Part shown: piece after piece, positions 23,378 to 32,976 of the stretch | Layout: each line of letters starts with the position of its first letter | Numbering within the stretch: position 1 is the first letter of the stretch | Source: Mycolicibacterium sp. GF69 | GTDB lineage: Bacteria > Actinomycetota > Actinomycetes > Mycobacteriales > Mycobacteriaceae | Reading direction: 5' to 3' | Assembly: GCF_003284965.1 (NCBI RefSeq) | Contig: NZ_QMEW01000010.1 | Span: 62,001 to 126,000 of the forward strand | DNA length: 64,000 nucleotides | Made by a program: the position numbers and the translations under genes | The notes under the pieces: generated by a model | Told to the model about the DNA's origin: nothing | Database searches by the model: none | The model's input: the letters and a program-made list of their open reading frames with translations, nothing else

Positions 23378-24454
23378 TCAGGGCCTGATTTCAAACACGT
23401 TGTTGAACGGCGTCTGGGCGGCGAGCCGAAAACGACTGAACCCTGCAGCGGTGACGACTTCGCGGATGCGGGCAGGGCCTGCCTGCGTGCCAAGTGCCAT
23501 TCCGACGGGTTGCGCCAGCGAAGACGGTGTGCACAACAGCGTCGAGAAGCCGTAGTACGCCCGCCCGATCGGGTTGAGGTTGTCTTCCACGCGGTCACCG
23601 GCCGCCGGCTCGACCACCATCCACGTGCCGTCATCGGCGATGACCTCCCGCACATGGCGTGCCGCGCCGATCGGGTCGCCCATGTCGTGCAGGCAGTCGA
23701 ACATCGTCACCAGGTCGTACGGGCCGCCGCCGAACGCGTCCGCGGCTGCCGTGGAGAAACTGACCGATCCCGCGCCCGTTGCCGCCCCACGCTCACGGGC
23801 CACCGCGATCGACTCGGCGTGCCCGTCCGTCCCGACGAACGTCGACGCCGGAAATGCTTGAGCCATCAGTATTGTCGATGCCCCGTGGCCGCAGCCGATA
23901 TCGGCCACGCTGGCGCCGGACGTCAGTTTGTCCACGACGCCGTCCAACGCGGGGATCCAGTCGGTCACCAGATGGGCGGCGTACGTCGGGCGGAAGAACC
24001 GTTCACATCCGACGTGGACATCGGAGTTGTGCTCGCCCCATCCCACACCGTGCCCGGCCTCGGCCGCCGAGATGATCTGCGCTGCATCAGTTGCCGTTCC
24101 GTGGGCGATCTGGAACAAGCCGCCGACGAAGGCCGGGCTGGTCTCGTCGGTGAGCGCGACCACTTGCTCGGGCGGCAGGTGGTAACGACCGGTCGACGGG
24201 TCGTATTCGACGAACGACCCGGCGGCCTGCGCATTGAGCCATTCCCTGGCGTAGCGCCCGTCGGTGTCGGTGTGCTCGGCCAACTCGGCCGGGGTGCTGG
24301 GCCCGTGCTCGGCCAATGACCGGTAGTACCCCAGCCGGTCGCCCATGACGACGAGCGCACAGTTGAGTGCGGCCCCGGCCTCCTCGACCGCGCGAAAGAC
24401 GAAGGCCATCAGCTTGTCCGGGTCGACCCGGGTTGGTGTGCTCAAAGTGTCCAT
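23378..24454 (-). CDS. SAM-dependent methyltransferase with N-terminal winged-helix domain (Rv2258c-like)
   Basis: A 358-residue protein. Residues about 15-110 form a winged-helix dimerisation segment (TPAELAEHTDTDGRYAREWL). A class I methyltransferase fold follows, with ADIGCGHGAST as the SAM-binding motif and VTMFDCLHDMGDP downstream. It resembles the Rv2258c family, once called transcription regulators. The substrate is unknown; no partner gene is apparent. It converges on che1, only 6 bp separating the stops, and a palindrome (ATCAGGCCCTGAT) covers its stop codon. Confidence 0.75.
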   Translation of the reverse strand: MDTLSTPTRVDPDKLMAFVFRAVEEAGAALNCALVVMGDRLGYYRSLAEHGPSTPAELAEHTDTDGRYAREWLNAQAAGSFVEYDPSTGRYHLPPEQVVALTDETSPAFVGGLFQIAHGTATDAAQIISAAEAGHGVGWGEHNSDVHVGCERFFRPTYAAHLVTDWIPALDGVVDKLTSGASVADIGCGHGASTILMAQAFPASTFVGTDGHAESIAVARERGAATGAGSVSFSTAAADAFGGGPYDLVTMFDCLHDMGDPIGAARHVREVIADDGTWMVVEPAAGDRVEDNLNPIGRAYYGFSTLLCTPSSLAQPVGMALGTQAGPARIREVVTAAGFSRFRLAAQTPFNNVFEIRP

Positions 24455-24489
24455 GCGAACAACTGAACCAGCGCGGGCATTTCCGGGGA

Positions 24490-24510
24490 TGGGGCGATTG
24501 CCCCATTTTT
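24490..24510 (+). terminator. Intrinsic-terminator-like hairpin with T-tract, plus orientation
   Basis: TGGGGC-GATT-GCCCCA followed directly by TTTTT is a textbook short hairpin plus T-tract on the plus strand. It lies between the methyltransferase start and the cysA stop, both minus-strand genes, so it would stop antisense or read-through transcription from the sirA operon. Confidence 0.4.
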
Positions 24511-24520
24511 GGGCCCGGAG

Positions 24521-25570
24521 TCAGGACTTCGTCAGCGCCTCGTCGGCCTGATCGCTCGGGGCCTGGTCACGGTCCGGCAGCGGCGGAACGCGGGTCGCAC
24601 GCACGTAGACCGTATCGCCCTCCTCGAGGCCGAGCGCCTCGGCGTCGCCGCGGGTGATCTGCGCAGTGAACGGCATCTGGTCGGTCGCGCTGTGCAATTC
24701 AAGGCGTACTTCGAAGCCCAGCATGACGATCCGGTCGATGATCGCGCGCACCACTCCGGTGGTCTGCACCGACTCGTCGGTGGCGGCGATCGCCATGTCC
24801 GGGTTGCGCCCGACCCGGATATCGTGCGGGCGGACCAGCGAGCCGTTCAACGACGACACCGCGCCCAGGAACGACATCACGAATGCGTTGGCGGGTGCAT
24901 CGTAAACCTCTGCGGGGGAACCGACTTGTTCGATACGGCCGTTGTTGAGCACCGCGATCCGGTCGGCGACGTCGAGTGCCTCGGACTGATCGTGTGTCAC
25001 CAGCACCGTCGTGACGTGAACATCTTCGTGCAGCCGGCGCAGCCAGGCCCGCAGATCCTCGCGAACCTTGGCGTCCAGCGCGCCGAACGGTTCGTCGAGC
25101 AGCAGTACCTGCGGGTCGACCGCGAGCGCCCGTGCCAACGCCATGCGTTGACGCTGGCCGCCGGAGAGCTGGTTGGGGTAGCGGGTCTGAAACCCGGCCA
25201 GTCCCACCACTTCGAGCAGGTTGTCGACCTTCTCGGCGATCTCGGCCTTGGGCCGCTTGCGGATCTTCAGCCCGAACGCGACGTTGTCGCGGACCGTGAG
25301 GTGCTTGAACGCCGCGTAGTGCTGGAACACGAAGCCGATGCCGCGACGCTGCGGCGGGACGTTCGTCACGTCGCGGCCGTTGATCGTGATGGTGCCGGTG
25401 TCGGGCTGATCCAGGCCCGCGATGGCCCGCAGCAACGTCGACTTGCCGGAGCCACTGGGACCCAACAGCGCGGTGAGCGAACCGTCCGGCACCTCGAAGT
25501 CGACGTTGTCCAACGCCGCGAAGTCGCCGTAGCGCCTGTTGGCGCCCCGCACCACGATTGCGTCGCTCAT
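24521..25570 (-). CDS. cysA: CysA, sulfate ABC transporter ATP-binding protein
   Basis: A 349-residue ATPase with Walker A GPSGSGKS (residues 38-45), Q-loop FVFQHYAAF, signature LSGGQRQR, Walker B VLLLDEP and H-loop VTHD. A C-terminal regulatory domain of about 110 residues follows. It energises sulfate/thiosulfate uptake through CysT and CysW with the lipoprotein SubI. Last in the subI-cysT-cysW-cysA operon, as in M. tuberculosis Rv2397c-Rv2400c. Confidence 0.95.
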   Translation of the reverse strand: MSDAIVVRGANRRYGDFAALDNVDFEVPDGSLTALLGPSGSGKSTLLRAIAGLDQPDTGTITINGRDVTNVPPQRRGIGFVFQHYAAFKHLTVRDNVAFGLKIRKRPKAEIAEKVDNLLEVVGLAGFQTRYPNQLSGGQRQRMALARALAVDPQVLLLDEPFGALDAKVREDLRAWLRRLHEDVHVTTVLVTHDQSEALDVADRIAVLNNGRIEQVGSPAEVYDAPANAFVMSFLGAVSSLNGSLVRPHDIRVGRNPDMAIAATDESVQTTGVVRAIIDRIVMLGFEVRLELHSATDQMPFTAQITRGDAEALGLEEGDTVYVRATRVPPLPDRDQAPSDQADEALTKS

Positions 25571-25589
25571 CTGCTCCTTCTTCCTGCGC

Positions 25590-26402
25590 CTACTTGCTCG
25601 CCCGGGACCGGCGGGCGTCGAGGACCACCTGCGCGACCAACACCACCACGGCCACCGTCATCAGCAGCGTCGACACCGCGTAGGCGCCGTACTCCGCGCC
25701 CCGGGCATACCGGTCCGATACCAACAGTGTGAGCGTCTGCGACGATCCCGGCAGGTTGGACGACACCATCAGCACGGCGCCGTATTCACCGAGGGTGCGC
25801 GCAATCGTCAACACGATGCCGTACGTCAGTCCCCACCGGATGGACGGCAGCGTCACCCGCCAGAACGTCTGCCACCACTGCGAACCCAGCGTGGCCGCGG
25901 CTTCTTCCTGGTCGGTGCCGATCTCGTGCAACACCGGTTCGACCTCACGGATCACGAACGGGACCGTGACGAAGATGCTGGCCAGCACGATGCCGGGAAA
26001 CCCGAAGATGATCTTGAGGCCCAGGTTGTTTTCGACGAAACCGAAGAGTCCCGCCGAACCCCACAGCAGGATCAGCGCGACACCGACGACCACCGGCGAC
26101 ACCGCGAACGGCAGGTCGATGACCGCCTGCATGGCGCTCTTACCGCGAAACTTGTTGCGCGCCAGGACCAGAGCCGTCGGCACCCCGAACAACACGTTGA
26201 GCGGCACCACGATCGCGACCACCAGCAGCGAGAGGTGCAGCGCCGATATCGCCGCTGGGGTGGTGATCGATGCGACGAAGGCGCTCACCCCCGGGGAGAA
26301 GGTGCGCCACAGGATCAGGCCGACCGGGACGACCACCAGCACGAGGACGTAGGCCAGCGCCAGGTAGCGCAACAGGTGCTTGACCGCGGGCGACAAAATC
26401 AT
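25590..26402 (-). CDS. cysW: CysW, sulfate ABC transporter permease
   Basis: A 270-residue inner-membrane permease with about six hydrophobic segments. It has the EAA-type loop [21 protein letters not shown], which docks on the ATPase. It pairs with CysT as the channel for sulfate. Its start overlaps the cysT stop by ATGA, and cysA starts 19 bp downstream. Confidence 0.93.
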   Translation of the reverse strand: MILSPAVKHLLRYLALAYVLVLVVVPVGLILWRTFSPGVSAFVASITTPAAISALHLSLLVVAIVVPLNVLFGVPTALVLARNKFRGKSAMQAVIDLPFAVSPVVVGVALILLWGSAGLFGFVENNLGLKIIFGFPGIVLASIFVTVPFVIREVEPVLHEIGTDQEEAAATLGSQWWQTFWRVTLPSIRWGLTYGIVLTIARTLGEYGAVLMVSSNLPGSSQTLTLLVSDRYARGAEYGAYAVSTLLMTVAVVVLVAQVVLDARRSRASK

Positions 26403-27289
26403 CGGGCCAGCTCGTCACGTTTGGCCGCGCGCGAGCCCACCGCGCGCAGAATGAACAGCACTACGAACGAGATCGCCAGCAGCACAATCGAAATCGCCGC
26501 CGCTCCGGTGCGGTCGTCATTCTCTATCAGCGTCCTGATCCACTGTGAGGACACCTCGGTCTCGCCGGGTACGGCACCGCCGATCAGCACCACCGAACCG
26601 AACTCGCCGATCGCGCGTGAGAACGCCAGACCCGCGCCCGACAGCAACGCCGGCAGCAGCGCGGGCAGCACCACCCTGGTGAAGATGACCCAGTTGTTGG
26701 CGCCCAACGAGGCCGCCGCCTCCTCGACCTCGTGGTCGAGTTCGAGCAGCACGGGTTGCACGGAGCGCACGACGAAGGGCAGCGTGACGAACAGCAGCGC
26801 CACCCCGATGCCCCATTTCGTGTGCTGCAGGTGCAGGCCGACCGGGCTGGCGGGACCGTAGAGCGCCAGCATCACCAGGCTGGCCACGATCGTCGGCAAT
26901 GCGAACGGCAGGTCGATCACCGAGTCGACCAACCGCCGGCCGGGGAACTCGTCGCGCGTCAGCACCCAGGCCACCAGCAGCCCGAAGACCAGATTGACCA
27001 GCGTCACCCCGAACGAGACGGTCAGCGTCACCCGGAACGAGTCCAAGGCCGCGTTCGACGTGACCGCGAACCAAAACGCCTTCCATCCACCGCCCGCGGC
27101 CTGCCACAGGATCGCGGCCAGCGGCAGCAGCACGATGATGCTCAGCCAGATCGACGCCGCGCCGACGCGCAGCGATGTGGTCCCGTAGCGAGGGCCCCAG
27201 AGACCCGACCCCCGTTCGCCCGCACCGTCGCTGGGGGCGGGCCGGATCGTCTCGGGGTTGAAATCCAGCGCCCCCGAAGCTGGGGTCAT
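26399..27289 (-). CDS. cysT: CysT, sulfate ABC transporter permease
   Basis: A 296-residue permease with a polar N-terminus of about 45 residues followed by six membrane segments. The EAA loop EEAAASLGANNWVIFTRVVLP is clear. Partner of CysW. It overlaps subI and cysW by ATGA at both ends, so the operon is tightly coupled. Equivalent to M. tuberculosis Rv2399c. Confidence 0.93.
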   Translation of the reverse strand: MTPASGALDFNPETIRPAPSDGAGERGSGLWGPRYGTTSLRVGAASIWLSIIVLLPLAAILWQAAGGGWKAFWFAVTSNAALDSFRVTLTVSFGVTLVNLVFGLLVAWVLTRDEFPGRRLVDSVIDLPFALPTIVASLVMLALYGPASPVGLHLQHTKWGIGVALLFVTLPFVVRSVQPVLLELDHEVEEAAASLGANNWVIFTRVVLPALLPALLSGAGLAFSRAIGEFGSVVLIGGAVPGETEVSSQWIRTLIENDDRTGAAAISIVLLAISFVVLFILRAVGSRAAKRDELAR

Positions 27290-28314
27290 CCAGTCGCCTG
27301 CTTGTAGATCTTCGTGATGCTGCCGGTGTCCTTATCGAACAACGCCGGGTCGACCTCGGCCCAACCACCTAGATCTGCGATCGTCCACAACTTCTCCGCC
27401 GTGGGGAAGTCGTCGGCGAAGTCCGCGGCGACGGCCGGGTCGACGGGCCGGAAACCGGCCTCGGCCCAGATCTTCTGCCCCTCCGGGGTGTAGAGGAAGT
27501 TCTTGAGCGCGTTGGCCTTGTCCAGGTGCGCGCTCGACGTCACCACGGCGACCGGGTTCTCGATCTTGAAGGTCTGCGGCGGGTTGACGTGCTCGACCGG
27601 CTTGCCCTGCCGCTCGACGTGAATGGCCTCGTTCTCATAACTCAACAGGACATCGCCGGTGCCCAGCAGGAAGACGTCGGTGGCTTCGCGCCCGGAGCTC
27701 GGGCGGGTCTTGACGTGCTCGGTGACCAGCTTGTTGACGTAGTCGATACCGGCCTGTTCGTCCCGGCCGCCGTTGCTCTTCGCCGCATATGGAGCCAGCA
27801 GGTTCCACTTCGCGGAGCCCGAACTGAGCGGGCTCGGGGTGACGACCTCGATACCGGGTCGCAGCAGGTCGTCCCAGTCCCTGATGTTCTTCGGGTTGCC
27901 CTCGCGAACGACGAACGTGACCACCGACCCGAACGGGATGCCCTTGGTGGCGTCGGCGTTCCAGTCCTTGGCCACTTTGTCGGCATCGACCAGCCGGGTG
28001 ATGTCGGGTTCGACCGAGAAGTTCACGATGTCGGCGGGCTTGCCGTCGACGACCGCGCGGGACTGGTCGCCCGAGGCGCCGTATGACGCGGTGACTCCGA
28101 CGCCTTCACCCTCCGGCGTCGCGGCGAACGCCGGGATGATCTTGCTCCAGCCCGGCTCCGGAACGGCGTAAGCGACCAGGGTGAGCGTCGTGTCGGCGTC
28201 GCTGCCGCCGCTGCCGCCCACCACATCGCTCGATCCCCCACCGCACGCCGCGAGCACTGTGGCGGTGGTCGCCAGCCACACGGCGGCGCGCCAGGAGTTG
28301 CGGAAGTCGACCAT
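27286..28314 (-). CDS. subI: SubI, sulfate-binding lipoprotein
   Basis: A 342-residue periplasmic sulfate-binding protein. The signal peptide ends in a lipobox (VLAAC), so it is a lipoprotein anchored at the cell membrane. The mature part has the family core (SYGASGDQSRAV, PLSSGSAKW, VFLLGTGDVLLSYENEA). ATG 28314 is chosen because it follows GAAAGG and puts the signal peptide at the N-terminus; the longer frame upstream has no such logic. First structural gene of the sulfate uptake operon and preceded by a poly-cysteine leader ORF, with about 117 bp of leader RNA between the two. Confidence 0.94.
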   Translation of the reverse strand: MVDFRNSWRAAVWLATTATVLAACGGGSSDVVGGSGGSDADTTLTLVAYAVPEPGWSKIIPAFAATPEGEGVGVTASYGASGDQSRAVVDGKPADIVNFSVEPDITRLVDADKVAKDWNADATKGIPFGSVVTFVVREGNPKNIRDWDDLLRPGIEVVTPSPLSSGSAKWNLLAPYAAKSNGGRDEQAGIDYVNKLVTEHVKTRPSSGREATDVFLLGTGDVLLSYENEAIHVERQGKPVEHVNPPQTFKIENPVAVVTSSAHLDKANALKNFLYTPEGQKIWAEAGFRPVDPAVAADFADDFPTAEKLWTIADLGGWAEVDPALFDKDTGSITKIYKQATG

Positions 28315-28431
28315 CAGAGACCTTTCGTTGCGGGAGATTTCGGTGGAACCCGACCCGACGGGAAGGCGATGGATCAGCACGAGGCGTCATCTCACAGCCG
28401 TCACCGACACCGAACCGCGGACGGGCAGGGG

Positions 28432-28524
28432 TCAGCAACAACAACAAACATCAGCGACAGCGCTCAAACCCACGGCAATGAGGGCCAATACATGGCCGTT
28501 CTTGTTGCCGGACGCCGTTTGCAT
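28432..28524 (-). CDS. Leaderless short ORF ending in four cysteines, upstream of subI
   Basis: A 30-residue ORF starts at ATG 28524 and ends ADVCCCC before TGA at 28432-28434 (codons TGT TGT TGT TGC). A -10 element TAGGCT ends exactly 7 bp before the ATG, so the transcript should begin at the start codon. It precedes the sulfate transporter operon by 117 bp. This is the pattern of mycobacterial poly-cysteine leaderless ORFs that attenuate downstream sulfur genes when cysteine is plentiful. The second example in this window is before sirA. Confidence 0.82.
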   Translation of the reverse strand: MQTASGNKNGHVLALIAVGLSAVADVCCCC

Positions 28525-28531
28525 GGCGCGA

Positions 28532-28537
28532 AGCCTA
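28532..28537 (-). promoter_or_regulatory. -10 element (TAGGCT) of the subI leader transcript
   Basis: TAGGCT fits TANNNT and is followed by 7 bp and then the ATG of the poly-cysteine ORF, the standard geometry of a mycobacterial leaderless promoter. Confidence 0.7.
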
Positions 28538-28576
28538 ACAGAATTCCCGCGATCTGCCCGTCGAGCGTCGCCGGTG

Positions 28577-28663
28577 TCAACGGGTGAACAGCCACATGAC
28601 GATCACCAGGATCACCAGGATGACGAGGACCAACGTGACCCGCGAGCGCGGCATCCCGCTCAT
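28577..28663 (-). CDS. 28-residue single-span membrane peptide
   Basis: ATG 28663 is preceded by AGGAGA at 6 bp, a strong ribosome site. The product is MSGMPRSR followed by about 15 aliphatic residues, then MWLFTR. The basic start and basic end flank one membrane helix. No function is known. It lies just downstream of the 65-residue membrane protein and may be co-transcribed with it. Confidence 0.68.
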   Translation of the reverse strand: MSGMPRSRVTLVLVILVILVIVMWLFTR

Positions 28664-28691
28664 CGGTATCTCCTGCTCTTCGCGCAAGCGC

Positions 28692-28889
28692 TCATCGGTC
28701 AACGTCCGGGTCGTCGTGACGTAAATGCCGCACCAACCTGATCCCGTTACCGAGGGCGCCGTCGAGTACCACCGCGATGCCGTACGCCAAGGCGAGCACC
28801 ACCGGCATCACCACCGCGGTCTGGGCGACGAACGGCAGACCGGTGAGCCACAGCTCAACTCCGTCCCACCAACTCAGAAAGCCACCCAC
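28692..28889 (-). CDS. Small conserved membrane protein
   Basis: A 65-residue protein with one or two membrane segments (LPFVAQTAVVMPVVLALAYG) and a charged tail rich in Arg, His and Asp. It sits where M. tuberculosis has the small membrane protein Rv2401A, between subI and the trehalase gene; the homology is inferred from position and size. 28 bp separate it from the 28-residue peptide gene. Confidence 0.6.
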   Translation of the reverse strand: MGGFLSWWDGVELWLTGLPFVAQTAVVMPVVLALAYGIAVVLDGALGNGIRLVRHLRHDDPDVDR

Positions 28890-28921
28890 GCGGCCAGCCT
28901 AGGCGATGCGAAGATTGGGCC

Positions 28922-30187
28922 GTGTCCACCGACAGGGATCCCGAGCACCGCGCAGAGGGCACCACATGCATCGTGGTCGGCGGCGGCCCGGCGGGCATCA
29001 CGCTCGGACTGCTGCTGGCCCGCGCCGGGGTCGAGGTCACGGTGATGGAGAAACACGCCGACTTTCTGCGCGATTTCCGCGGTGACACCGTGCACGCCAG
29101 CACGCTGCGCCTGCTCGACGAGTTGGGGTTGTCCGACGAGTTCGCCGCGGTTCCGCATCGCGAGATCGACACGCTGGAGATGACGGTGCAAGGCACCCGG
29201 GTCGCGATGGATCTGCGGGGTCTCCCGGGGCCGCACAAGCACATCGCCCTGGTACCGCAGTGGGATTTCCTCGAACTGCTGGCCGCGGCCGCCGAACGCG
29301 AGCCGTCCTTCACGCTAATGCGCAGCACCGAGGTGCTGGGTCCCATCTGTGCAGGCGACGCGGTGGTCGGAGTCCGCTATCGCGGTGCCGACGGCCAGGT
29401 TCACCAGAAGCGTGCGACGTTGACGGTCGCCTGTGACGGGCGGTCTTCGACGCTGCGCACGGCGATGGGGTTCAAGCCGAAGACCTTCGGGGTGCCGATG
29501 GACGTCTGGTGGTTCCGGCTGCCCCGCGACGCCGACGATCCGCACGGTCTGGCCGGCGTCCTTGGTGCCGGGCACGCGCAGATCGTCATCGATCGCGGCG
29601 ACTACTTCCAGTGCGCATACGTCATTCCCAAGGGCCGCGATCAGCAGTTGCGCGCGCAAGGTATCGGGTCGCTGCACCGCGGCGTGGTGGCCCTGGTGCC
29701 GTGGCTGGGCGACCGCGTCGGAACGGTGACGTCGTTCGACGACGTGAAACTGCTCGACGTGCAACTGAACCGGCTCAGGCGTTGGTACTGCGAGGGTCTC
29801 CTGCTGCTCGGCGACGCCGCCCACGCGATGTCGCCGGTCGGCGGGGTCGGGATCAACCTCGCGGTTGCCGACGCCGTCGCGGCGGGGCGGATTCTGGCCG
29901 GGCCGCTGCGCTCCGGCAGGCTGTCGAGGCGACATCTTGCGCGTGTGCAGGCCCGGCGGTGGCTGCCCGCGGTGCTCATCCAGTCGGTGCAGAAGCTGAT
30001 CCACCGCCATGTCATCGCGGTCGCCGTCGCGGCAACCGAGCAGGCCGAAGCGCCCCTGTTCGTGCGCATCGCCGCCGGTGTGCCACTGCTGCGCAGGATC
30101 GCGGCGTATGGCGTGGCGATCGGCCCCCTGCCCGAACACATTCCGGGGTTTGCCCGCCGGGAACCGTCCGGTACCGCCAACGAGTAG
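28922..30187 (+). CDS. FAD-dependent monooxygenase of the PHBH fold
   Basis: A 421-residue flavoprotein with GGGPAGITLGLLLARAG as the N-terminal dinucleotide fold, ACDGRSSTLR as the DG motif, and GDAAHAMSPVGGVGINLAVADA as the FAD ribityl motif. These mark the aromatic hydroxylase group. The aromatic or lipid substrate is unknown. The start is GTG 28922, 32 bp from the divergent small membrane protein. This gene is an addition relative to the M. tuberculosis order. Confidence 0.82.
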   Translation: MSTDRDPEHRAEGTTCIVVGGGPAGITLGLLLARAGVEVTVMEKHADFLRDFRGDTVHASTLRLLDELGLSDEFAAVPHREIDTLEMTVQGTRVAMDLRGLPGPHKHIALVPQWDFLELLAAAAEREPSFTLMRSTEVLGPICAGDAVVGVRYRGADGQVHQKRATLTVACDGRSSTLRTAMGFKPKTFGVPMDVWWFRLPRDADDPHGLAGVLGAGHAQIVIDRGDYFQCAYVIPKGRDQQLRAQGIGSLHRGVVALVPWLGDRVGTVTSFDDVKLLDVQLNRLRRWYCEGLLLLGDAAHAMSPVGGVGINLAVADAVAAGRILAGPLRSGRLSRRHLARVQARRWLPAVLIQSVQKLIHRHVIAVAVAATEQAEAPLFVRIAAGVPLLRRIAAYGVAIGPLPEHIPGFARREPSGTANE

Positions 30188-30220
30188 ACGCCGGGCACGT
30201 CGGCAGTCGATGATGGCGGC

Positions 30221-32257
30221 ATGGTTCTGCAACAAACCGGGCCGTCGGACGGGTCAACGGAGACCGAGAACGGGGCGAAGCCTGCCCACGCCGTCATGGC
30301 GAACACCCCGCTCACCGTCACCGCGCCAACGCCGTACGCGCCCACCGGGGCGTTGCGTAACCCGTTTCCACCCATCGCCGACTACGGCTTCCTGTCCGAC
30401 TGCGAGAACACCTGCCTGATTTCCTCGGCCGGCTCGGTCGAATGGTTGTGTGTGCCGCGGCCCGACTCCCCCAGCGTGTTCGGCGCCATCCTGGACCGCG
30501 GCGCCGGCCATTTCCGGCTCGGCCCCTACGGAGTGTCGGTACCGTCGGCCCGCCGGTACCTGCCCGGCAGCCTGATACTCGAGACCACGTGGCAGACCCA
30601 CACCGGGTGGCTGATCGTGCGCGAGGCGCTGGTGATGGGCCCGTGGCACGACCTCGAGGCCCGGTCGCGCACGCACCGGCGCACCCCGATGGACTGGGAC
30701 GCCGAGCACATCCTGCTGCGCACCGTGCGCTGCGTGAGCGGCACCGTCGAGCTCGTGATGAACTGCGAGCCGGCGTTCGACTACCACCGCATCCCGGCGA
30801 CGTGGGAGTACTCGGGGCAGGCGTACGGCGAGGCGATCGCCCGCGCCGCCCGCGATGCCGACGCGCATCCGACACTTCGGCTCACCACGAACCTGCGGCT
30901 CGGCCTCGAAGGCCATGATGCGCGGGCACGCACCCGGATGAAGGAGGGCGACAACGCATTCGTCGCGCTGTCCTGGTCCAAGCACCCGGCGCCGCAGACC
31001 TACGAGCAGGCCGCCGACAGGATGTGGCAGACCAGCGAGGCCTGGCGCCAGTGGATCAACGTCGGCGACTTTCCCGATCACCCGTGGCGGTCGTACCTAC
31101 AGCGCAGCGCGCTGACGCTGAAGGGGCTCACCTACTCCCCGACCGGTGCGCTGCTGGCAGCGCCCACCACATCGCTGCCGGAAACCCCTCAGGGCGAACG
31201 TAACTGGGACTATCGCTATGCGTGGGTACGGGATTCGACGTTCGCGCTGTGGGGTCTCTACACGTTGGGCCTGGACCGCGAGGCCGACGACTTCTTCGCG
31301 TTCATCGCCGACGTGTCCGGGGCCAACAACGGTGAGCGCCACCCACTTCAGGTGATGTACGCCGTCGGTGGCGAGCGCACGCTGGTCGAGGAGGAGCTGC
31401 GTCACCTGTCCGGCTACGACGGTGCGCGGCCGGTGCGCATTGGCAACGGCGCCTACAACCAGATGCAGCACGACATCTGGGGCACCATGCTCGATTCGGT
31501 TTATCTGCACGCCAAGTCGCGGGAGCAGATCTCCGACACGCTGTGGCCGGTGCTCAAACAACAGGTCGAAGAGGCCATCAAACACTGGAAGGAACCGGAC
31601 CGCGGCATCTGGGAAGTGCGCGGCGAACCACAACACTTCACCTCCAGCAAGATCATGTGCTGGGTGGCGCTGGACCGCGGCTCCAAACTGGCCGAACTGC
31701 AGGGCGAGAAGTCCTACGCCCAGCAGTGGCGAGCGACGGCCGAGGAGATCAAGGCCGACGTTCTCAAGAACGGTGTCGACTCCCGCGGCGTGCTGACGCA
31801 GCGCTACGGCGACGATGCGCTCGACGCCTCGCTGTTGTTGGCCGTGCTGACCCGGTTCCTTCCGCCGGACGACCCGCGGGTGCGCGCGACCGTGCTGGCG
31901 ATCGCCGACGAGCTCACCGAGGAAGGGCTGGTGCTGCGCTACCGCGTCGAGGAGACCGACGACGGGCTGTCCGGTGAGGAGGGCACCTTCACGATCTGCT
32001 CGTTCTGGCTGGTTTCGGCGCTGGTCGAGATCGGCGAGATCAGCCGCGCCAAACACCTGTGTGAACGCCTGCTGTCGTTCGCCAGCCCGCTGCACCTCTA
32101 CGCAGAGGAGATCGAACCGCGAACCGGTCGGCACCTCGGCAACTTCCCGCAGGCGTTCACCCACCTGGCGTTGATCAACGCGGTCGTCCACGTCATCCGG
32201 GCCGAGGAGGAGGCCGACAGCTCGGGGGTCTTCGTCCCGGCCAACGCCCCGATGTAG
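30221..32257 (+). CDS. Trehalase (GH15 family)
   Basis: A 678-residue protein matching the M. smegmatis GH15 trehalase (MSMEG_4535) and M. tuberculosis Rv2402 along its length. An N-terminal beta-sandwich (about 45-300) precedes an (alpha/alpha)6 barrel with [19 protein letters not shown] and HLYAEEI, where the catalytic glutamates lie. It splits trehalose into two glucoses and feeds trehalose recycling. It is not the TreF/TreA (GH37) type. ATG 30221 gives MVLQQT, the same start as in M. smegmatis. Confidence 0.93.
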   Translation: MVLQQTGPSDGSTETENGAKPAHAVMANTPLTVTAPTPYAPTGALRNPFPPIADYGFLSDCENTCLISSAGSVEWLCVPRPDSPSVFGAILDRGAGHFRLGPYGVSVPSARRYLPGSLILETTWQTHTGWLIVREALVMGPWHDLEARSRTHRRTPMDWDAEHILLRTVRCVSGTVELVMNCEPAFDYHRIPATWEYSGQAYGEAIARAARDADAHPTLRLTTNLRLGLEGHDARARTRMKEGDNAFVALSWSKHPAPQTYEQAADRMWQTSEAWRQWINVGDFPDHPWRSYLQRSALTLKGLTYSPTGALLAAPTTSLPETPQGERNWDYRYAWVRDSTFALWGLYTLGLDREADDFFAFIADVSGANNGERHPLQVMYAVGGERTLVEEELRHLSGYDGARPVRIGNGAYNQMQHDIWGTMLDSVYLHAKSREQISDTLWPVLKQQVEEAIKHWKEPDRGIWEVRGEPQHFTSSKIMCWVALDRGSKLAELQGEKSYAQQWRATAEEIKADVLKNGVDSRGVLTQRYGDDALDASLLLAVLTRFLPPDDPRVRATVLAIADELTEEGLVLRYRVEETDDGLSGEEGTFTICSFWLVSALVEIGEISRAKHLCERLLSFASPLHLYAEEIEPRTGRHLGNFPQAFTHLALINAVVHVIRAEEEADSSGVFVPANAPM

Positions 32258-32345
32258 GTCGAACTCGCGGCTTGGTGCGTCCTTGCGGGGCTACCGTCGT
32301 CAGTACTGTGGGGCGCCCGCTGTGGGCGCCAAGAGGATGACGGCC

Positions 32346-32951
32346 ATGAGCACCGACGAGACCAAGACCGCGGTTGCGCTACATCAACCCACCGAACAGA
32401 TGTGGCGGGACCTGTTGCCGCAACTACAGACCTTCGTGCGCCGACGGATCGCGGACCGCAACCGGGCTGACGATCTCGTCGCCGACATCCTGCTTCGCAT
32501 TCACCAGAATGTGGGCTCGCTCGACGACGAGGAGAAGCTGCCGAACTGGGCGTTGCGGATCGCCCGAAACGCAATCATTGATGAGTATCGACGAGCAGGC
32601 CGGCAGCGAGAACATCCGGTATCGACCATGGCGGAGCAGCCTGAATCCGTGCTTACCGACGAGGACGAGCCCGACGCGCTTCACGAGCTGTCCGCCTGCC
32701 TGCGCCCGCTTCTCAGCGGGTTACCGGTGGAACAGCGAGCGGCGGTGGAGATGATCGATCTCGACGGGATGAGCCAAGCCGATGCCGCACAGCGAGCCGG
32801 AATCTCGCTGTCCGGGATGAAGTCACGCGTGCAGCGCGGGCGGCGGCGGCTCGCGGAGCTGCTCGGACAGTGCTGCGCACTGACGTTCGACGGTCGGGGC
32901 ATGCCGATGGACTACGAGCCTCCACCGGGCTGCGAGTGCGCTGGGCGCTGA
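32346..32951 (+). CDS. sigZ: SigZ-like ECF RNA polymerase sigma factor
   Basis: A 201-residue sigma factor. Region 2 is LQTFVRRRIADRNRADDLVADILLRIHQNV with the -10 recognition part following. Region 4 is LPVEQRAAVEMIDLDGMSQADAAQRAGISLSGMKSRVQRGRRRL. The tail CCALTFDGRGMPMDYEPPPGCEC is typical of the SigZ group and could bind metal through its four cysteines. No anti-sigma gene is adjacent. ATG 32346 follows AGAGGA. It converges on the ArsI/CadI-like gene with 25 bp between stops. Confidence 0.82.
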   Translation: MSTDETKTAVALHQPTEQMWRDLLPQLQTFVRRRIADRNRADDLVADILLRIHQNVGSLDDEEKLPNWALRIARNAIIDEYRRAGRQREHPVSTMAEQPESVLTDEDEPDALHELSACLRPLLSGLPVEQRAAVEMIDLDGMSQADAAQRAGISLSGMKSRVQRGRRRLAELLGQCCALTFDGRGMPMDYEPPPGCECAGR

Positions 32952-32976
32952 CTCCGCAGCCCGGCTCGGCTTCTTG

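Noticed and set aside
24490..24510. Terminator hairpin as the end of the cysA operon
   Set aside because: The T-tract is on the plus strand, opposite to cysA; it cannot be the intrinsic terminator of that minus-strand operon.
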